From positions 43,832 through 107,831 of the forward strand of contig NZ_JSEE01000015.1 of NCBI RefSeq assembly GCF_001625355.1: 64,000 nucleotides of DNA, read 5' to 3'. The notes under the pieces were generated by a model. It saw only the letters and a program-made list of their open reading frames with translations. It made no database searches and was not told the DNA's origin. Position numbers and translations under genes: made by a program. This DNA is from Marinomonas sp. TW1 (GTDB lineage: Bacteria > Pseudomonadota > Gammaproteobacteria > Pseudomonadales > Marinomonadaceae). Below are positions 1 through 8,731 of the stretch, piece after piece (within the stretch, counting starts at the first letter, position 1; every line of letters starts with the position of its first letter).

Positions 1-423
1 TTCGCTGGTCCAGGCTGTGTTAATCAGTAAGCCGAACATACCATCCAACACGGTGCTGTGTGGTTTAACTAGGCGATGAGAGATCAATTGCAGCTTCAAG
101 TAAACTTCAGCTGGATTGCTTGGTGCTTCATCTGTCGCCAAGACACATAGAATAACCGGCTGAGTAGAGGCTTTCAGGCGGGACGCTAATTCAGCTTGTT
201 CAATGTTACCGGCTTTTAATAGGTTCATGTGAAGGCGGTTTAGGTCGCTTTCCTCTAGAACTAGCGTACTGTTGCCGCCTTCATAATTTGTGCTTTCTAC
301 TAATGCATCAAGCGTGGTCTTTTCAGCCCCTAAACAAGGCGCTGAATAAAAGACTTCAAGCCAGTCGCCTTCTTTGTTTTGAGTGCCGATACCAAGACCG
401 AATGCAAAAATTGAGTTACTCAT
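1..423 (-). CDS. dapD: Tetrahydrodipicolinate N-succinyltransferase, N-terminal part (cut by window edge)
   Basis: The first 141 codons of a gene that runs off the left edge. DapD transfers succinyl from succinyl-CoA to tetrahydrodipicolinate in the succinylase branch of lysine and diaminopimelate synthesis, in the cytoplasm. The visible part matches the N-terminal domain of the long Pseudomonas-type DapD (about 340 residues): a start like MSNSIFAFGLGIGTQN, then WLEVFYSAP and, near the edge, YLKLQLISHRLVKPHS. The left-handed beta-helix acyltransferase domain would lie outside the window. The ATG is at 421-423 on the minus strand, 35 bp after the stop of dapC, which supplies the next step, so the two are probably co-transcribed. 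Confidence 0.9.
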   Translation of the reverse strand, partial: MSNSIFAFGLGIGTQNKEGDWLEVFYSAPCLGAEKTTLDALVESTNYEGGNSTLVLEESDLNRLHMNLLKAGNIEQAELASRLKASTQPVILCVLATDEAPSNPAEVYLKLQLISHRLVKPHSTVLDGMFGLLINTAWTSE

Positions 424-458
424 GTATTTATCTCCAACTGAGTTTTATAGCTAAGGGG

Positions 459-1646
459 TTATCTGCGACTGAGGAAGGCTTTTATTCTGTGTGCCGCCTC
501 AGTGCATTCTGATTCTTCGGCAACCAATGCCATACGAGCATGCTGGCTACCAGGATTGTGTCCGTTTACGTCACGACCAAGGTAGCTGCCAGGTAATACC
601 AACACGGCTTCTTCTTGGTATAACGCTGTACAGAACGCTTCGTCAGATATGGTCAGCTGTGGCCATAAGTAGAATCCTGCTTCGGGCTTGCTGACCTGCA
701 TGACGGGTTCGAGTATGTCTAACACCGCGTCGAATTTACGGGTATAAATTTGACGGTTTTCGATCACGTGCTGTTCATCATTCCACGCTGCAATAGAGGC
801 CATCTGATGATGGATTGGCATAGCACAGCCTTGATAGGTGCGATACAGCAAGAAAGGTTTAAGTATGTTGGCATCGCCTGCTACAAATCCTGATCTGAGA
901 CCGGGTAGATTCGAGCGTTTGGAAAGTGATTGGAAAATCAAACAATGCTTATAATCTAAGTGGCCTAATTGCTGGCAAGCTTCTAATAGTCCTAGTGGTG
1001 CGTCTTCACCGAAGTAAATCTCTGAGTAACATTCGTCCGCAACGATGGTGAAGTTAAACTGTTTGGCTTTTTCAATAAGAAAAGCGTATTCCTCTAAGGT
1101 CGTAATGGTGCCACTAGGGTTGTTCGGCGAGCAAACAAATAAGATTTCGCAACGAGTCCAAACCTCATCGGTTACGGCTCGGTAATCGATTTTATATTGG
1201 TTGTTGGCATCGCATGGCAGGAAATGGCGATCGGCGCCTGCCAGAATCGCGGCACCTTCATATATTTGGTAAAAAGGGTTAGGACTAATCACGAGTGGAG
1301 AGGTTTTTTCTCCGACCAATGTTTGGGTAATAGCGAACAGGGCTTCACGTGTGCCAGTGACAGGCAACACTTGAGTGTCAGGGTTTAGATCGTCCAATTG
1401 GAAGCGTGTTTTGGTCCAGTCACTGATGGCTTGGCGTAATGCGGCTTCCCCTTTGGTACTCGGATATTTGCTCACACCATTAAGGTTATTGGCCAGAGCT
1501 TCCATTGCCACTTGAGGTGCCTGATGTTGTGGCTCTCCAATGGTCAGTTTGATCAGCGTTTTATCTGGGTTAGGCTGTATGCCTTCTAAGAGCTCAGCTA
1601 ACTTCTGAAATGGATAAGGATGTAAGGAATCAATAAATGGGTTCAT
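459..1646 (-). CDS. dapC: Succinyldiaminopimelate transaminase
   Basis: A 395-residue fold-type I PLP aminotransferase that makes N-succinyl-L,L-diaminopimelate from the keto acid and glutamate in lysine/peptidoglycan precursor synthesis. Visible signatures are the N-terminal MNPFIDSLHPYPFQKL, the CSPNNPSGT motif, the ADECYSEIYF strand and the PLP-lysine segment SLSKRSNLPGLRSGF. The reading frame is open 12 codons further upstream, but the ATG at 1646 gives the family N-terminus and lies 7 bp after the glnD stop. It sits directly before dapD, which makes its substrate, and this supports dapC over other class I aminotransferases. Confidence 0.88.
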   Translation of the reverse strand: MNPFIDSLHPYPFQKLAELLEGIQPNPDKTLIKLTIGEPQHQAPQVAMEALANNLNGVSKYPSTKGEAALRQAISDWTKTRFQLDDLNPDTQVLPVTGTREALFAITQTLVGEKTSPLVISPNPFYQIYEGAAILAGADRHFLPCDANNQYKIDYRAVTDEVWTRCEILFVCSPNNPSGTITTLEEYAFLIEKAKQFNFTIVADECYSEIYFGEDAPLGLLEACQQLGHLDYKHCLIFQSLSKRSNLPGLRSGFVAGDANILKPFLLYRTYQGCAMPIHHQMASIAAWNDEQHVIENRQIYTRKFDAVLDILEPVMQVSKPEAGFYLWPQLTISDEAFCTALYQEEAVLVLPGSYLGRDVNGHNPGSQHARMALVAEESECTEAAHRIKAFLSRR

Positions 1647-1653
1647 GTTTTCT

Positions 1654-4347
1654 TTAATCCGTCGCTTGCGAAAAGCGGTCAATTTTTTCTTTTAATAGGT
1701 TACAAATGGAGTCCATACGCTGCGGATCACTGATCAGCTCACCTTGGTCATCGGTGATGTAAAATGTGTCTTCTACGCGTTCGCCCAGGGTCGCAATCTT
1801 AGCTTTGTGCAGCATGATGTTATGGTTCATAAAGAATTGGCCGATTAGGGCTAATAACCCAGGACGATCAGGGGCTGTCACCTCTAGAGCGGACCATACT
1901 TCTTCTGCTTGACTGACAAAATGCGCGGTTGATGGTGAATTGAAAATCTTCAAGATTCTTGGTGTGTGACGTTGTACCACACTGCCATAAGAAGAAGGGT
2001 TTTCCAGTTGCTCCATCAAGGTGTCTTTTATCAAATCAATGCGCTGTTTATCAAGGTATAGATTCTTGTCCGCTTCATTGCTGTCCATGACCACAAAGCT
2101 GTCTAAAGTGTAATTGTCGCTGGTATGGCTAATTTTTGCGTCTAGAATGGTCAGCCCCAATTGCTCAAAAATGGCGGCCGTGACGGCAAATAAATGTTCG
2201 CTGATGGGGGTGTAGATAAAAATTTTGCTGGCCCCTGAAAAGTTTCTGCCTCCTAGGGGGGTAATCGCAATCAGGGGTTTATCACTCGGCCTGTGGCGTA
2301 TAATGGCTTCGGTATTCCACGCGATTTCATCCCCATTTGAGCGAATGAAGTATTCCTCTTCAATGGTGTCCCAAATGGCTTCGGCTTCGGCAATATCGAC
2401 ATTGCGTTCAATAATAATTTCCAGCGCTCTTTGTTTGTGTTCATCACTGATGGTTTCGGCATCAATGGGGGAGTCGAGACCGCGGCGCAGGGCGCGCTTC
2501 GTTTCCAAATAGAGTTGACGCATCAATGAGGCTCGCCAACTATTCCACATGGTTGGATTGGTCGCGTTAATGTCGGCAACCGTTAAGATGAAGAGGTAAT
2601 CTAGGTGTTCTTGATCTTTGACATAGCTGGCAAATTCCCAAATAACCTCTGGATCGGATATGTCTTTACGTTGTGCGGTGACCGACATAAACAAGTGATT
2701 GCGAACCAACCAGATGACGAGTTCCGTATCGCGTTTCGATAATCCGTGTCGCTCACAAAAGAGTTGTGCATCAACACAGCCCAGTTCAGAGTGATCGCCG
2801 CCACGCCCTTTGGCTATGTCGTGATATAAGCCAGCAATATAGAGCAGTTCAACTTTTGGAACGTGGCGAATCGCTTGCGCAGAAATCGGGAATTTGTGTT
2901 TAAACTCAGCTAGCCATAAGCGGCGCAAATTTTCGATCAGTTGTAGGGTGTGCGCATCGACTGTATAAATGTGGAACAAGTCATGTTGCATCTGACCAAT
3001 GATGGCGCCAAATTCTGGTAAGTAGCGCCCCAAAAGTCCAAGGTGTTTCATTGAACGTAGGATGCTGGTAAGTCGATAGCGGCTGGCAATAATGTCTAAA
3101 AATAAGTCAGTGTTGACCTTGTTGTTGCGGAAGTCATCGTCAATCAAATCCAAGCTGTCGCGTAATTGGCGCATGGTATTGGCGCGAATGCCGCGAATGT
3201 TTTCATACTCACCGAACAGAACATAGAGTTCCAGCATGCAGGATGGATTGTCTTGGAATAAGTGGCTAGAACGAGCTTCTAGCTGACCATTGGCAATTTG
3301 AAAGCGATCATTAATGACTTCAATGTTGTCTTTCTCATCGCTGCTTAGAAAAGATTCTTCAAAATGCTGCAGTAGGAGATCGTTTAATTGTTGAATGGCC
3401 GCGACACTTTGATAATAGCCCTGCATAAAGCGTTCAACGTTGCGTTTTAAATCATCATCATCGAAACCGAAGAGTTTTGCTAAGGTGCGTTGATGATCAA
3501 ATAGCAGGCGATCTTCTTTGCGCCCGGCGATCGTGTGCAGTGCCCAGCGAATGCGCCACAAGTGACTGACTGCGCCTTTGATTTGAATGTATTCGTCTTC
3601 TGAAAGGAATTCTTTGTCAATTAATGCGCTGAGTCTATGGGTATGAAGGTGACGTTTAGCAACCCAGTCAATGACTTGCATGTCACGTAAACCGCCCGGA
3701 CATTCTTTTAGATTTGGCTCTAGGTTGTAGGCCGTATTTTGATATTTGCCATGACGCTGTTTCTGCTCTTGTAGCTTGGCTTCATAAAACGAGCGACCAT
3801 CCCACATTTTGTCGGTATCGATGTTTACTTGCAGTTTGCTCAATAAGCTTTCTGGTCCGCTCAGAGTGCGAGATTCGATCAAGTTGGTAATGATGGTGAT
3901 GTCTTGCTTGGCGATATCAGTGCATTCATCCAGACTGCGTACACTGTGGCCGATGTCTAAATTGATGTCCCACAAGAAGGTGATGAAAGCCTCAAGCTTG
4001 TCTTTCGGTGCAGAGGTTTCGTTCTCAATCAGAATCAACAGGTCAATGTCCGATTTCGGGTGCAGCTCACTGCGTCCATATCCACCCACGGCGACTAAGC
4101 TAACGTGCTTTTCGACATCCAGTCCTTTGGCTTTCCAAGCAGCTTGTAATACCTCATCAAAAAAAGCAGAGAGACCTTTAACCAGTTTCTCAATCGGGTA
4201 GAGAGTGTGAAATAGGTCGTTATAGGCGTTGGTTTTTTCTTCAATAATGGCTTTGTAGCGAGGAATCGAGCATTCAGCTTGGGAAAGCTCGTGTTTTTCT
4301 TCATTTGAAAGAAGTGGCGGAGCGTCTGGAAAAGCAGGGAAGTCCAT
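1654..4347 (-). CDS. glnD: Bifunctional uridylyltransferase/uridylyl-removing enzyme (PII sensor)
   Basis: An 897-residue GlnD, the glutamine sensor that uridylylates PII proteins under nitrogen limitation and removes UMP when glutamine is plentiful. Domain order is visible: a nucleotidyltransferase domain with GGYGRSELHPKSDIDLLIL near residue 90, a helical linker, an HD domain with LYHDIAKGRGGDH near residue 510, and two C-terminal ACT domains, the last beginning near SALEVTAPDRPGLLALIG. Length matches the family (about 890). The ATG at 4347 follows a GAGG Shine-Dalgarno 7 nt upstream. Gene order map-glnD-dapC-dapD on one strand is the usual gammaproteobacterial arrangement. Confidence 0.96.
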   Translation of the reverse strand: MDFPAFPDAPPLLSNEEKHELSQAECSIPRYKAIIEEKTNAYNDLFHTLYPIEKLVKGLSAFFDEVLQAAWKAKGLDVEKHVSLVAVGGYGRSELHPKSDIDLLILIENETSAPKDKLEAFITFLWDINLDIGHSVRSLDECTDIAKQDITIITNLIESRTLSGPESLLSKLQVNIDTDKMWDGRSFYEAKLQEQKQRHGKYQNTAYNLEPNLKECPGGLRDMQVIDWVAKRHLHTHRLSALIDKEFLSEDEYIQIKGAVSHLWRIRWALHTIAGRKEDRLLFDHQRTLAKLFGFDDDDLKRNVERFMQGYYQSVAAIQQLNDLLLQHFEESFLSSDEKDNIEVINDRFQIANGQLEARSSHLFQDNPSCMLELYVLFGEYENIRGIRANTMRQLRDSLDLIDDDFRNNKVNTDLFLDIIASRYRLTSILRSMKHLGLLGRYLPEFGAIIGQMQHDLFHIYTVDAHTLQLIENLRRLWLAEFKHKFPISAQAIRHVPKVELLYIAGLYHDIAKGRGGDHSELGCVDAQLFCERHGLSKRDTELVIWLVRNHLFMSVTAQRKDISDPEVIWEFASYVKDQEHLDYLFILTVADINATNPTMWNSWRASLMRQLYLETKRALRRGLDSPIDAETISDEHKQRALEIIIERNVDIAEAEAIWDTIEEEYFIRSNGDEIAWNTEAIIRHRPSDKPLIAITPLGGRNFSGASKIFIYTPISEHLFAVTAAIFEQLGLTILDAKISHTSDNYTLDSFVVMDSNEADKNLYLDKQRIDLIKDTLMEQLENPSSYGSVVQRHTPRILKIFNSPSTAHFVSQAEEVWSALEVTAPDRPGLLALIGQFFMNHNIMLHKAKIATLGERVEDTFYITDDQGELISDPQRMDSICNLLKEKIDRFSQATD

Positions 4348-4395
4348 ACAAAAGCCTCGAAGAATGGATACGGTTGATCTGAGGGTTAGTGAATT

Positions 4396-4425
4396 GAAAC
4401 CGCGCTTCTATGCGAAGCGCGTTTC
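4396..4425. repeat. Hairpin spanning the map stop codon
   Basis: GAAAC plus GCGCTTC pairs with GAAGCGC plus GTTTC around a five-base loop, with one bulged C. The hairpin contains the map stop codon at 4408-4410. There is no U-tract on either side, so it is not a clear intrinsic terminator. It may stabilise the map 3' end or reduce read-through into glnD. Confidence 0.4.
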
Positions 4426-5265
4426 CTCTGGGCGGCGAGTTAGAACTTCTACTCCGTTCGCCGTGACAAGCAGTGTGTGCTCATATTGAGCAGACAAACG
4501 GCCGTCTTTAGTTTTCGCAATCCAGTTGTCAGGACCAGAGTGTTTAACCTGTTTTTTACCGGCGTTAATCATTGGCTCTATGGTCAAAGTCATGCCTTCT
4601 TCCAATGCAACCCCAGTGCCCGCTTTACCGTAGTGAGCGACTTGTGGTTCACCATGGAAGGTTGTGCCGACGCCATGACCACAATATTCTTCTACCACGG
4701 AATAGTGGTTTTTGTGGGCATGAGCGGCAATGGCGGCTCCGATGTCACCCAGTTGTACACCCGGTTTTACCATGTCGATGGCTAAGTAAAGGCACTCTTG
4801 AGTCACTTTAGCAAGGCGCTCGGCGTGTGGTGCCACTGGGCCAACAAAGAACATTTTGCTGGTATCACCATAATAACCATCTTTGATAATGGTGATGTCG
4901 ATGTTGACGACATCGCCTTTTTTCAAGGCTTTATCGTTTGGGATGCCATGACAAATTACGTCGTTTACCGATGTGCAGCAGGATTTTGGAAAGCCGTGAT
5001 AATTCAGCGGGGCTGGAATCGCGCCTTGCTGCTCAACAATGTAGTTGTGGGCGATGATATCAAGCTGTTCGGTGCTCACGCCTGGCACAACAAATTCTTC
5101 TAGCATCACTAGAACGTCTGCAGCCAGTTTGCCAGCGGTTCGCATGCCTTCGATGTCGCTGATGTCAGTGAAGCGTGTCGCCGCAGGACGAGGTGTTGCT
5201 TGGGGAACGTCAAGACGGCCATTTTGTGTGAGTTGTTCAACTTTTAGTAGAATTTCGTTGCTCAT
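4408..5265 (-). CDS. map: Methionine aminopeptidase, type I
   Basis: A 285-residue type I methionine aminopeptidase that removes the initiator Met from nascent proteins in the cytosol. The dinuclear metal ligands are visible in order: Asp in VVNIDITIIKDG, Asp in YYGDTSKMF, His in EYCGHGVGTTFH, Glu in LTIEPMINAG and Glu in SAQYEHTLLV. The catalytic domain starts near residue 32 (FTDISDIEGMRTAGKL). About 30 residues precede it that E. coli Map (264 residues) lacks. The next Met is at residue 41, inside the conserved fold, so the extension appears genuine. It is transcribed divergently from rpsB, as in many gammaproteobacteria. Confidence 0.95.
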   Translation of the reverse strand: MSNEILLKVEQLTQNGRLDVPQATPRPAATRFTDISDIEGMRTAGKLAADVLVMLEEFVVPGVSTEQLDIIAHNYIVEQQGAIPAPLNYHGFPKSCCTSVNDVICHGIPNDKALKKGDVVNIDITIIKDGYYGDTSKMFFVGPVAPHAERLAKVTQECLYLAIDMVKPGVQLGDIGAAIAAHAHKNHYSVVEEYCGHGVGTTFHGEPQVAHYGKAGTGVALEEGMTLTIEPMINAGKKQVKHSGPDNWIAKTKDGRLSAQYEHTLLVTANGVEVLTRRPEETRFA

Positions 5266-5408
5266 AGTCTATCGATCTTAAAGAGTTTTCATTTAGTTGT
5301 GGGGTATTCTACATGAGTTGAGCGGCAGAATCGCCTCTCTAAATGAAAAAACATTGCTTGGTTTAATGGCTAAAATGCGCTTTTTGTCTTTTGATTTACT
5401 CTTGTTTG

Positions 5409-5417
5409 TGGTATAAA
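5409..5417 (+). promoter_or_regulatory. rpsB extended -10 promoter
   Basis: TGG immediately before TATAAA forms an extended -10 element, followed by a GC-rich discriminator (ACGCCGGC), the type expected of a stringently controlled ribosomal protein promoter. A possible -35 (TTGATT at 5391-5396) is only 15 bp away. Transcription from about 5424 would give a leader of roughly 160 nt before rpsB. From memory, E. coli rpsB also has an extended -10 promoter and a leader of similar length that mediates S2 autoregulation. Confidence 0.65.
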
Positions 5418-5423
5418 ACGCCG

Positions 5424-5582
5424 GCTTAACGGGCTTATGTCCACAAGTTAAGTAATTACTTAAAACTAACGATCTTGCCGCAATAAATGAAAGTGTCTGG
5501 GGTGTCTTAGGTTGCCTTAAACCTTGTTTGACTGATGCTTTTAGCTGGTAAGCACAATTTAACCCAAATAAAGGATAGTAAA
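5424..5582 (+). promoter_or_regulatory. rpsB 5' leader (candidate S2 autoregulatory region)
   Basis: A gene-free stretch of about 160 nt between the proposed promoter and rpsB. It contains a perfect 16-bp palindrome TTAAGTAATTACTTAA at 5448-5463 and ends in AAGGA shortly before the ATG. In gammaproteobacteria the rpsB leader folds to bind ribosomal protein S2. That function here is inferred from position and length. The remaining part of the 317-bp map-rpsB gap (5266-5408) would carry the map promoter on the minus strand, but I see nothing decisive there. Confidence 0.45.
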
Positions 5583-6317
5583 ATGCCTACAGTTTCTATG
5601 CGCGACCTTCTACAGGTTGGTTCACACTTTGGTCACCAAACTCGTTACTGGAACCCAAAAATGAAGCCATTCATTTTCGGTGCTCGTAACAAGATTCATA
5701 TCATCAACCTTGAGCACACAGTTCCTGCTATTAACGAAGCTCTAGAGCTCGTTAAAAAAATGGCTGAGAACAAAAACAAGGTTTTGTTTGTTGGTACAAA
5801 GCGTGCAGCATCTAAAACAATCAAAGAGCAAGCAGCTCGTGCAAGCATGCCATACGTTAACCACCGTTGGTTAGGTGGTATGTTGACGAACTACAAAACC
5901 ATCCGTGCTTCTATCAAGCGCCTTCGTGAGCTTGAGTCTCAGATGACTGATGGTACGTTCGAAAAATTGACTAAGAAAGAAGCTTTGATGCGTACTCGTG
6001 AGCTTGAGAAACTTGAGCTTTCAATGGGTGGTATTAAAGACATGGGTGGTCTACCAGACGTATTGTTTGTTATCGACGTTGATCACGAGCGTATCGCGAT
6101 CAAAGAAGCAAACAAGCTAGGTATCCCTGTTATCGGTATCGTTGATACTAACAGTAACCCAGATGGCGTTGACTACATCATTCCAGCTAACGACGATGCG
6201 ATTCGTGCGGTTCAGCTTTATGTTTCAGCCTTTGCTGATGCGGTACTTGAAGGCCGTTCTGCAACTGCTGGCAGTGCTGACGAATTCGTTGAAGTAAACG
6301 AAGCTACTGAAGCGTAA
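5583..6317 (+). CDS. rpsB: 30S ribosomal protein S2
   Basis: A 244-residue S2 protein of the small ribosomal subunit, needed for S1 binding and translation initiation. Recognisable segments are the N-terminus [20 protein letters not shown], then [28 protein letters not shown] and the C-terminal [19 protein letters not shown]. The frame is open 16 codons upstream to a TTG, but ATG 5583 matches the conserved S2 start and has AAGGA upstream. It is the first gene of the long rpsB-to-tilS run and is separated from tsf by an attenuator-like hairpin. Confidence 0.98.
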   Translation: MPTVSMRDLLQVGSHFGHQTRYWNPKMKPFIFGARNKIHIINLEHTVPAINEALELVKKMAENKNKVLFVGTKRAASKTIKEQAARASMPYVNHRWLGGMLTNYKTIRASIKRLRELESQMTDGTFEKLTKKEALMRTRELEKLELSMGGIKDMGGLPDVLFVIDVDHERIAIKEANKLGIPVIGIVDTNSNPDGVDYIIPANDDAIRAVQLYVSAFADAVLEGRSATAGSADEFVEVNEATEA

Positions 6318-6349
6318 GCAAACTTTCGAGTTTGTTCTGGTTTCTAAAG

Positions 6350-6377
6350 GGAGGACGAGTGACTCGCCTCCTTTTTT
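6350..6377 (+). terminator. Attenuator-like hairpin between rpsB and tsf
   Basis: GGAGG and CGAG pair with CTCG and CCTCC around a TGA loop, with one bulged A, followed by six T residues. This has the form of an intrinsic terminator. Because tsf starts 30 bp later with no obvious promoter between, it probably acts as partial termination, lowering tsf relative to rpsB. Confidence 0.75.
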
Positions 6378-6406
6378 AAATTTGAATTGGTAAAAGAGGA
6401 TTTAAC

Positions 6407-7267
6407 ATGGCCGCAGTATCTGCAGCATTGGTAAAAGAGCTACGTGAACGTACTGGCCTTGGCATGATGGAGTGTAAAAAAGCACTTGTCGCTGCTAACG
6501 GTGATATCGAAGTGGCTATCGAAGAGCTTCGCAAATCTAGTGGTATGAAAGCCGCTAAGAAAGCAGGCCGTACTGCAGCGGAAGGAACTATCGTTATGCG
6601 TGTTGCTGACGATGCTTCTTACGGTGTATTGGTTGAAGTAAACTCTGAAACTGACTTCGCTTCACGTGATGAAGGTTTTGTTGCGTTTGCAAACAAAGTT
6701 GCTGACATCGTTTTCACAACGAAAGAAACCAACATGGAAACGTTGTTGGCTGGCGAAATTGGCCAGGCTCGTGAAGCTTTGGTTCAAAAAATTGGTGAAA
6801 ACATTTCGCCTCGTCGTGCGGTTCTCGTTGAAGGCGGTCTAATTGGTGGTTACCTACACGGTAACGGTCAAATTGCTGTATTGACTCAACTAGAGAACGG
6901 TTCTGCCGAGTTAGCGAAAGACGTTTCTATGCACGTTGCGGCCGTTGCGCCTCGCGTTGTTAAAGGCGATGACATGCCTGCTGACGTTCTAGCCAAAGAA
7001 GAAGAAATCATTCGTGCGCAGCCAGACATGGCTGGTAAGCCAGCTGAAATCGTTGATAAGATGATTGTTGGTCGTATGAAGAAGTTCTTGGCTGAAAACA
7101 GCCTTGTTGAACAGCCTTTCGTTAAGAACCCAGAAATTAAAGTGGGTCAACTTGTGAAAGATGCTGGCGCTTCTGTGACTTCTTTCGTTCGCCTTGAAGT
7201 AGGTGAAGGCATTGAAGTAGAAGAAGTTGACTTCGCTGCAGAGGTTGCTGCACAGCTTAAAGGTTAA
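6407..7267 (+). CDS. tsf: Translation elongation factor Ts
   Basis: A 286-residue EF-Ts, the guanine nucleotide exchange factor that regenerates EF-Tu-GTP. The family signature [16 protein letters not shown] near residue 12 and the core [15 protein letters not shown] motif near residue 78 are intact. The second half carries the duplicated core and the coiled-coil region ([25 protein letters not shown]). The length matches E. coli (283). The ATG at 6407 has AAGAGGA upstream. It is paired with rpsB as in nearly all bacteria. Confidence 0.98.
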   Translation: MAAVSAALVKELRERTGLGMMECKKALVAANGDIEVAIEELRKSSGMKAAKKAGRTAAEGTIVMRVADDASYGVLVEVNSETDFASRDEGFVAFANKVADIVFTTKETNMETLLAGEIGQAREALVQKIGENISPRRAVLVEGGLIGGYLHGNGQIAVLTQLENGSAELAKDVSMHVAAVAPRVVKGDDMPADVLAKEEEIIRAQPDMAGKPAEIVDKMIVGRMKKFLAENSLVEQPFVKNPEIKVGQLVKDAGASVTSFVRLEVGEGIEVEEVDFAAEVAAQLKG

Positions 7268-7291
7268 TTCCAAGTTGTGTAATGTGTTTTT

Positions 7292-7319
7292 AAAAGGGGC
7301 AGCTTGACTGCCCCTTTTT
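7292..7319 (+). terminator. Intrinsic terminator after tsf
   Basis: AAAAGGGGCAG pairs with CTGCCCCTTTT around a short loop and runs into T residues. It closes the rpsB-tsf transcription unit upstream of pyrH. Confidence 0.85.
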
Positions 7320-7395
7320 ATGAAAGCTGGATGCAAAAGAGTCGTGTTATTAGATTCAATTGCTCTAAAGATGAAATCCCTTGCCGGAGGTGGGT

Positions 7396-8118
7396 ATGCC
7401 AAAAGAAAAGAATCCAAATTACAAACGTATTTTGCTTAAGTTGAGTGGCGAAGCCTTGATGGGTGATGAGTCTTTCGGTATTGATCCTAAAGTATTGAAC
7501 CGTATTGCGCTGGAAATTGGTCAATTACGCGGTATTGGGGTTGAGGTCGGGATTGTTATTGGTGGTGGCAACCTATTTCGTGGTCAAGCCTTAAGCCAGG
7601 CCGGTATGGACCGTGTGACAGGTGATCACATGGGGATGTTGGCAACGGTAATGAATGCCTTAGCAATGCGTGATGCGCTAGAAAGAGCGAACATTGCGAC
7701 TCGTGTTATGTCGGCCATTACTATGACAGGTATTGTTGAGCCGTATGACCGACGCCGTGCGATGCGTTTGATGAAAGAAGGTGATGTGTTGATCTTCTCT
7801 GCTGGCACGGGTAATCCTTTCTTTACAACGGACTCTGCTGCTTGTTTGCGCGGTATTGAGATTGACGCCGATGTTGTATTGAAAGCGACAAAAGTAGATG
7901 GCGTTTACTCGGCGGATCCGATGAAAGATCCTGATGCCGTTAAATATGATAAATTGGGTTACGATGAAGTATTAGAGAAACAATTGGGCGTGATGGATTT
8001 AACCGCTATTTGTTTAACTCGTGACCATTCTATGCCATTAAGAGTATTTAATATGAACAAGCCTGGCGCCCTGATCAACATCATGGTTGGTGGTAATGAA
8101 GGCACACTGATTGAGTGA
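7396..8118 (+). CDS. pyrH: UMP kinase
   Basis: A 240-residue bacterial UMP kinase of the amino acid kinase fold, which phosphorylates UMP to UDP with ATP. Visible motifs are [13 protein letters not shown], the glycine-rich [12 protein letters not shown], the UMP-binding [19 protein letters not shown] and [13 protein letters not shown]. The frame is open upstream to TTG 7381, but GGAGGTG sits just before ATG 7396, which gives the normal family length. It lies 7 bp upstream of frr, so the two are probably translated together. Confidence 0.97.
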   Translation: MPKEKNPNYKRILLKLSGEALMGDESFGIDPKVLNRIALEIGQLRGIGVEVGIVIGGGNLFRGQALSQAGMDRVTGDHMGMLATVMNALAMRDALERANIATRVMSAITMTGIVEPYDRRRAMRLMKEGDVLIFSAGTGNPFFTTDSAACLRGIEIDADVVLKATKVDGVYSADPMKDPDAVKYDKLGYDEVLEKQLGVMDLTAICLTRDHSMPLRVFNMNKPGALINIMVGGNEGTLIE

Positions 8119-8125
8119 GGAAGTT

Positions 8126-8683
8126 ATGATTAACGAAATTTTAAAAGACGCAGAAGAGCGTATGAGTAAAGCAGTATCCTCTGTTGAATCCGCGTTTAAA
8201 AAAATCCGTACAGGGCGTGCGCACCCAAGCTTGTTAGATTCGATCAAAGTGAACTACTACGGTTCTGATACCCCTTTAAGTCAGATTGCCAATATCACGG
8301 TCGAAGACGCGCGTACTTTAGGTGTATCTCCTTGGGAAAGTAACCTTGTGCCGGAAATTGAAAAAGCCATTATGAAATCAGATCTTGGTTTGAATCCGGC
8401 AACCAACGGAAGCCTTATTCGCATTCCAATGCCGGCTTTGACGGAAGAGACTCGTAAAAACTATTTCAAGCAAGCAAAATCGGAAGCGGAAAATGGTCGT
8501 ATTGCCATTCGTAATATCCGTCGTGATGCAAATGCAAATTTGAAAGACTTGGTGAAAGAGAAAGAAATCTCTGAAGACGAAGATCGTCGTGGCCAAGATC
8601 AAGTGCAAAAGCTAACGGATAAGTTTGTCGCTCAGGTAGAAGAGCGCCTTGCCGCGAAAGAAAAAGACTTGATGGAAATTTAA
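8126..8683 (+). CDS. frr: Ribosome recycling factor
   Basis: A 185-residue RRF, which with EF-G splits post-termination ribosomes. The sequence follows E. coli Frr over its whole length: [62 protein letters not shown] and a C-terminal helix ending KEKDLMEI. The ATG at 8126 follows GTGAGGAAG, which overlaps the end of pyrH. A TTG in frame 15 bp upstream lies inside the pyrH stop region and is not supported by homology. A terminator follows. Confidence 0.97.
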   Translation: MINEILKDAEERMSKAVSSVESAFKKIRTGRAHPSLLDSIKVNYYGSDTPLSQIANITVEDARTLGVSPWESNLVPEIEKAIMKSDLGLNPATNGSLIRIPMPALTEETRKNYFKQAKSEAENGRIAIRNIRRDANANLKDLVKEKEISEDEDRRGQDQVQKLTDKFVAQVEERLAAKEKDLMEI

Positions 8684-8690
8684 TGAGAGA

Positions 8691-8713
8691 AGCGAGCTTA
8701 GCTCGCTTTTTTT
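8691..8713 (+). terminator. Intrinsic terminator after frr
   Basis: AGCGAGC and GCTCGCT form a 7-bp stem with a TTA loop, running directly into seven T residues. It is likely a partial terminator, since uppS begins 18 bp further on. Confidence 0.8.
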
Positions 8714-8731
8714 ATTGGCTAGGATATATGT

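Noticed and set aside
6989..7417. A 142-codon open frame opposite tsf and the tsf-pyrH gap
   Set aside because: Covers the tsf terminator and the end of a clear gene; composition is unlike a real protein.
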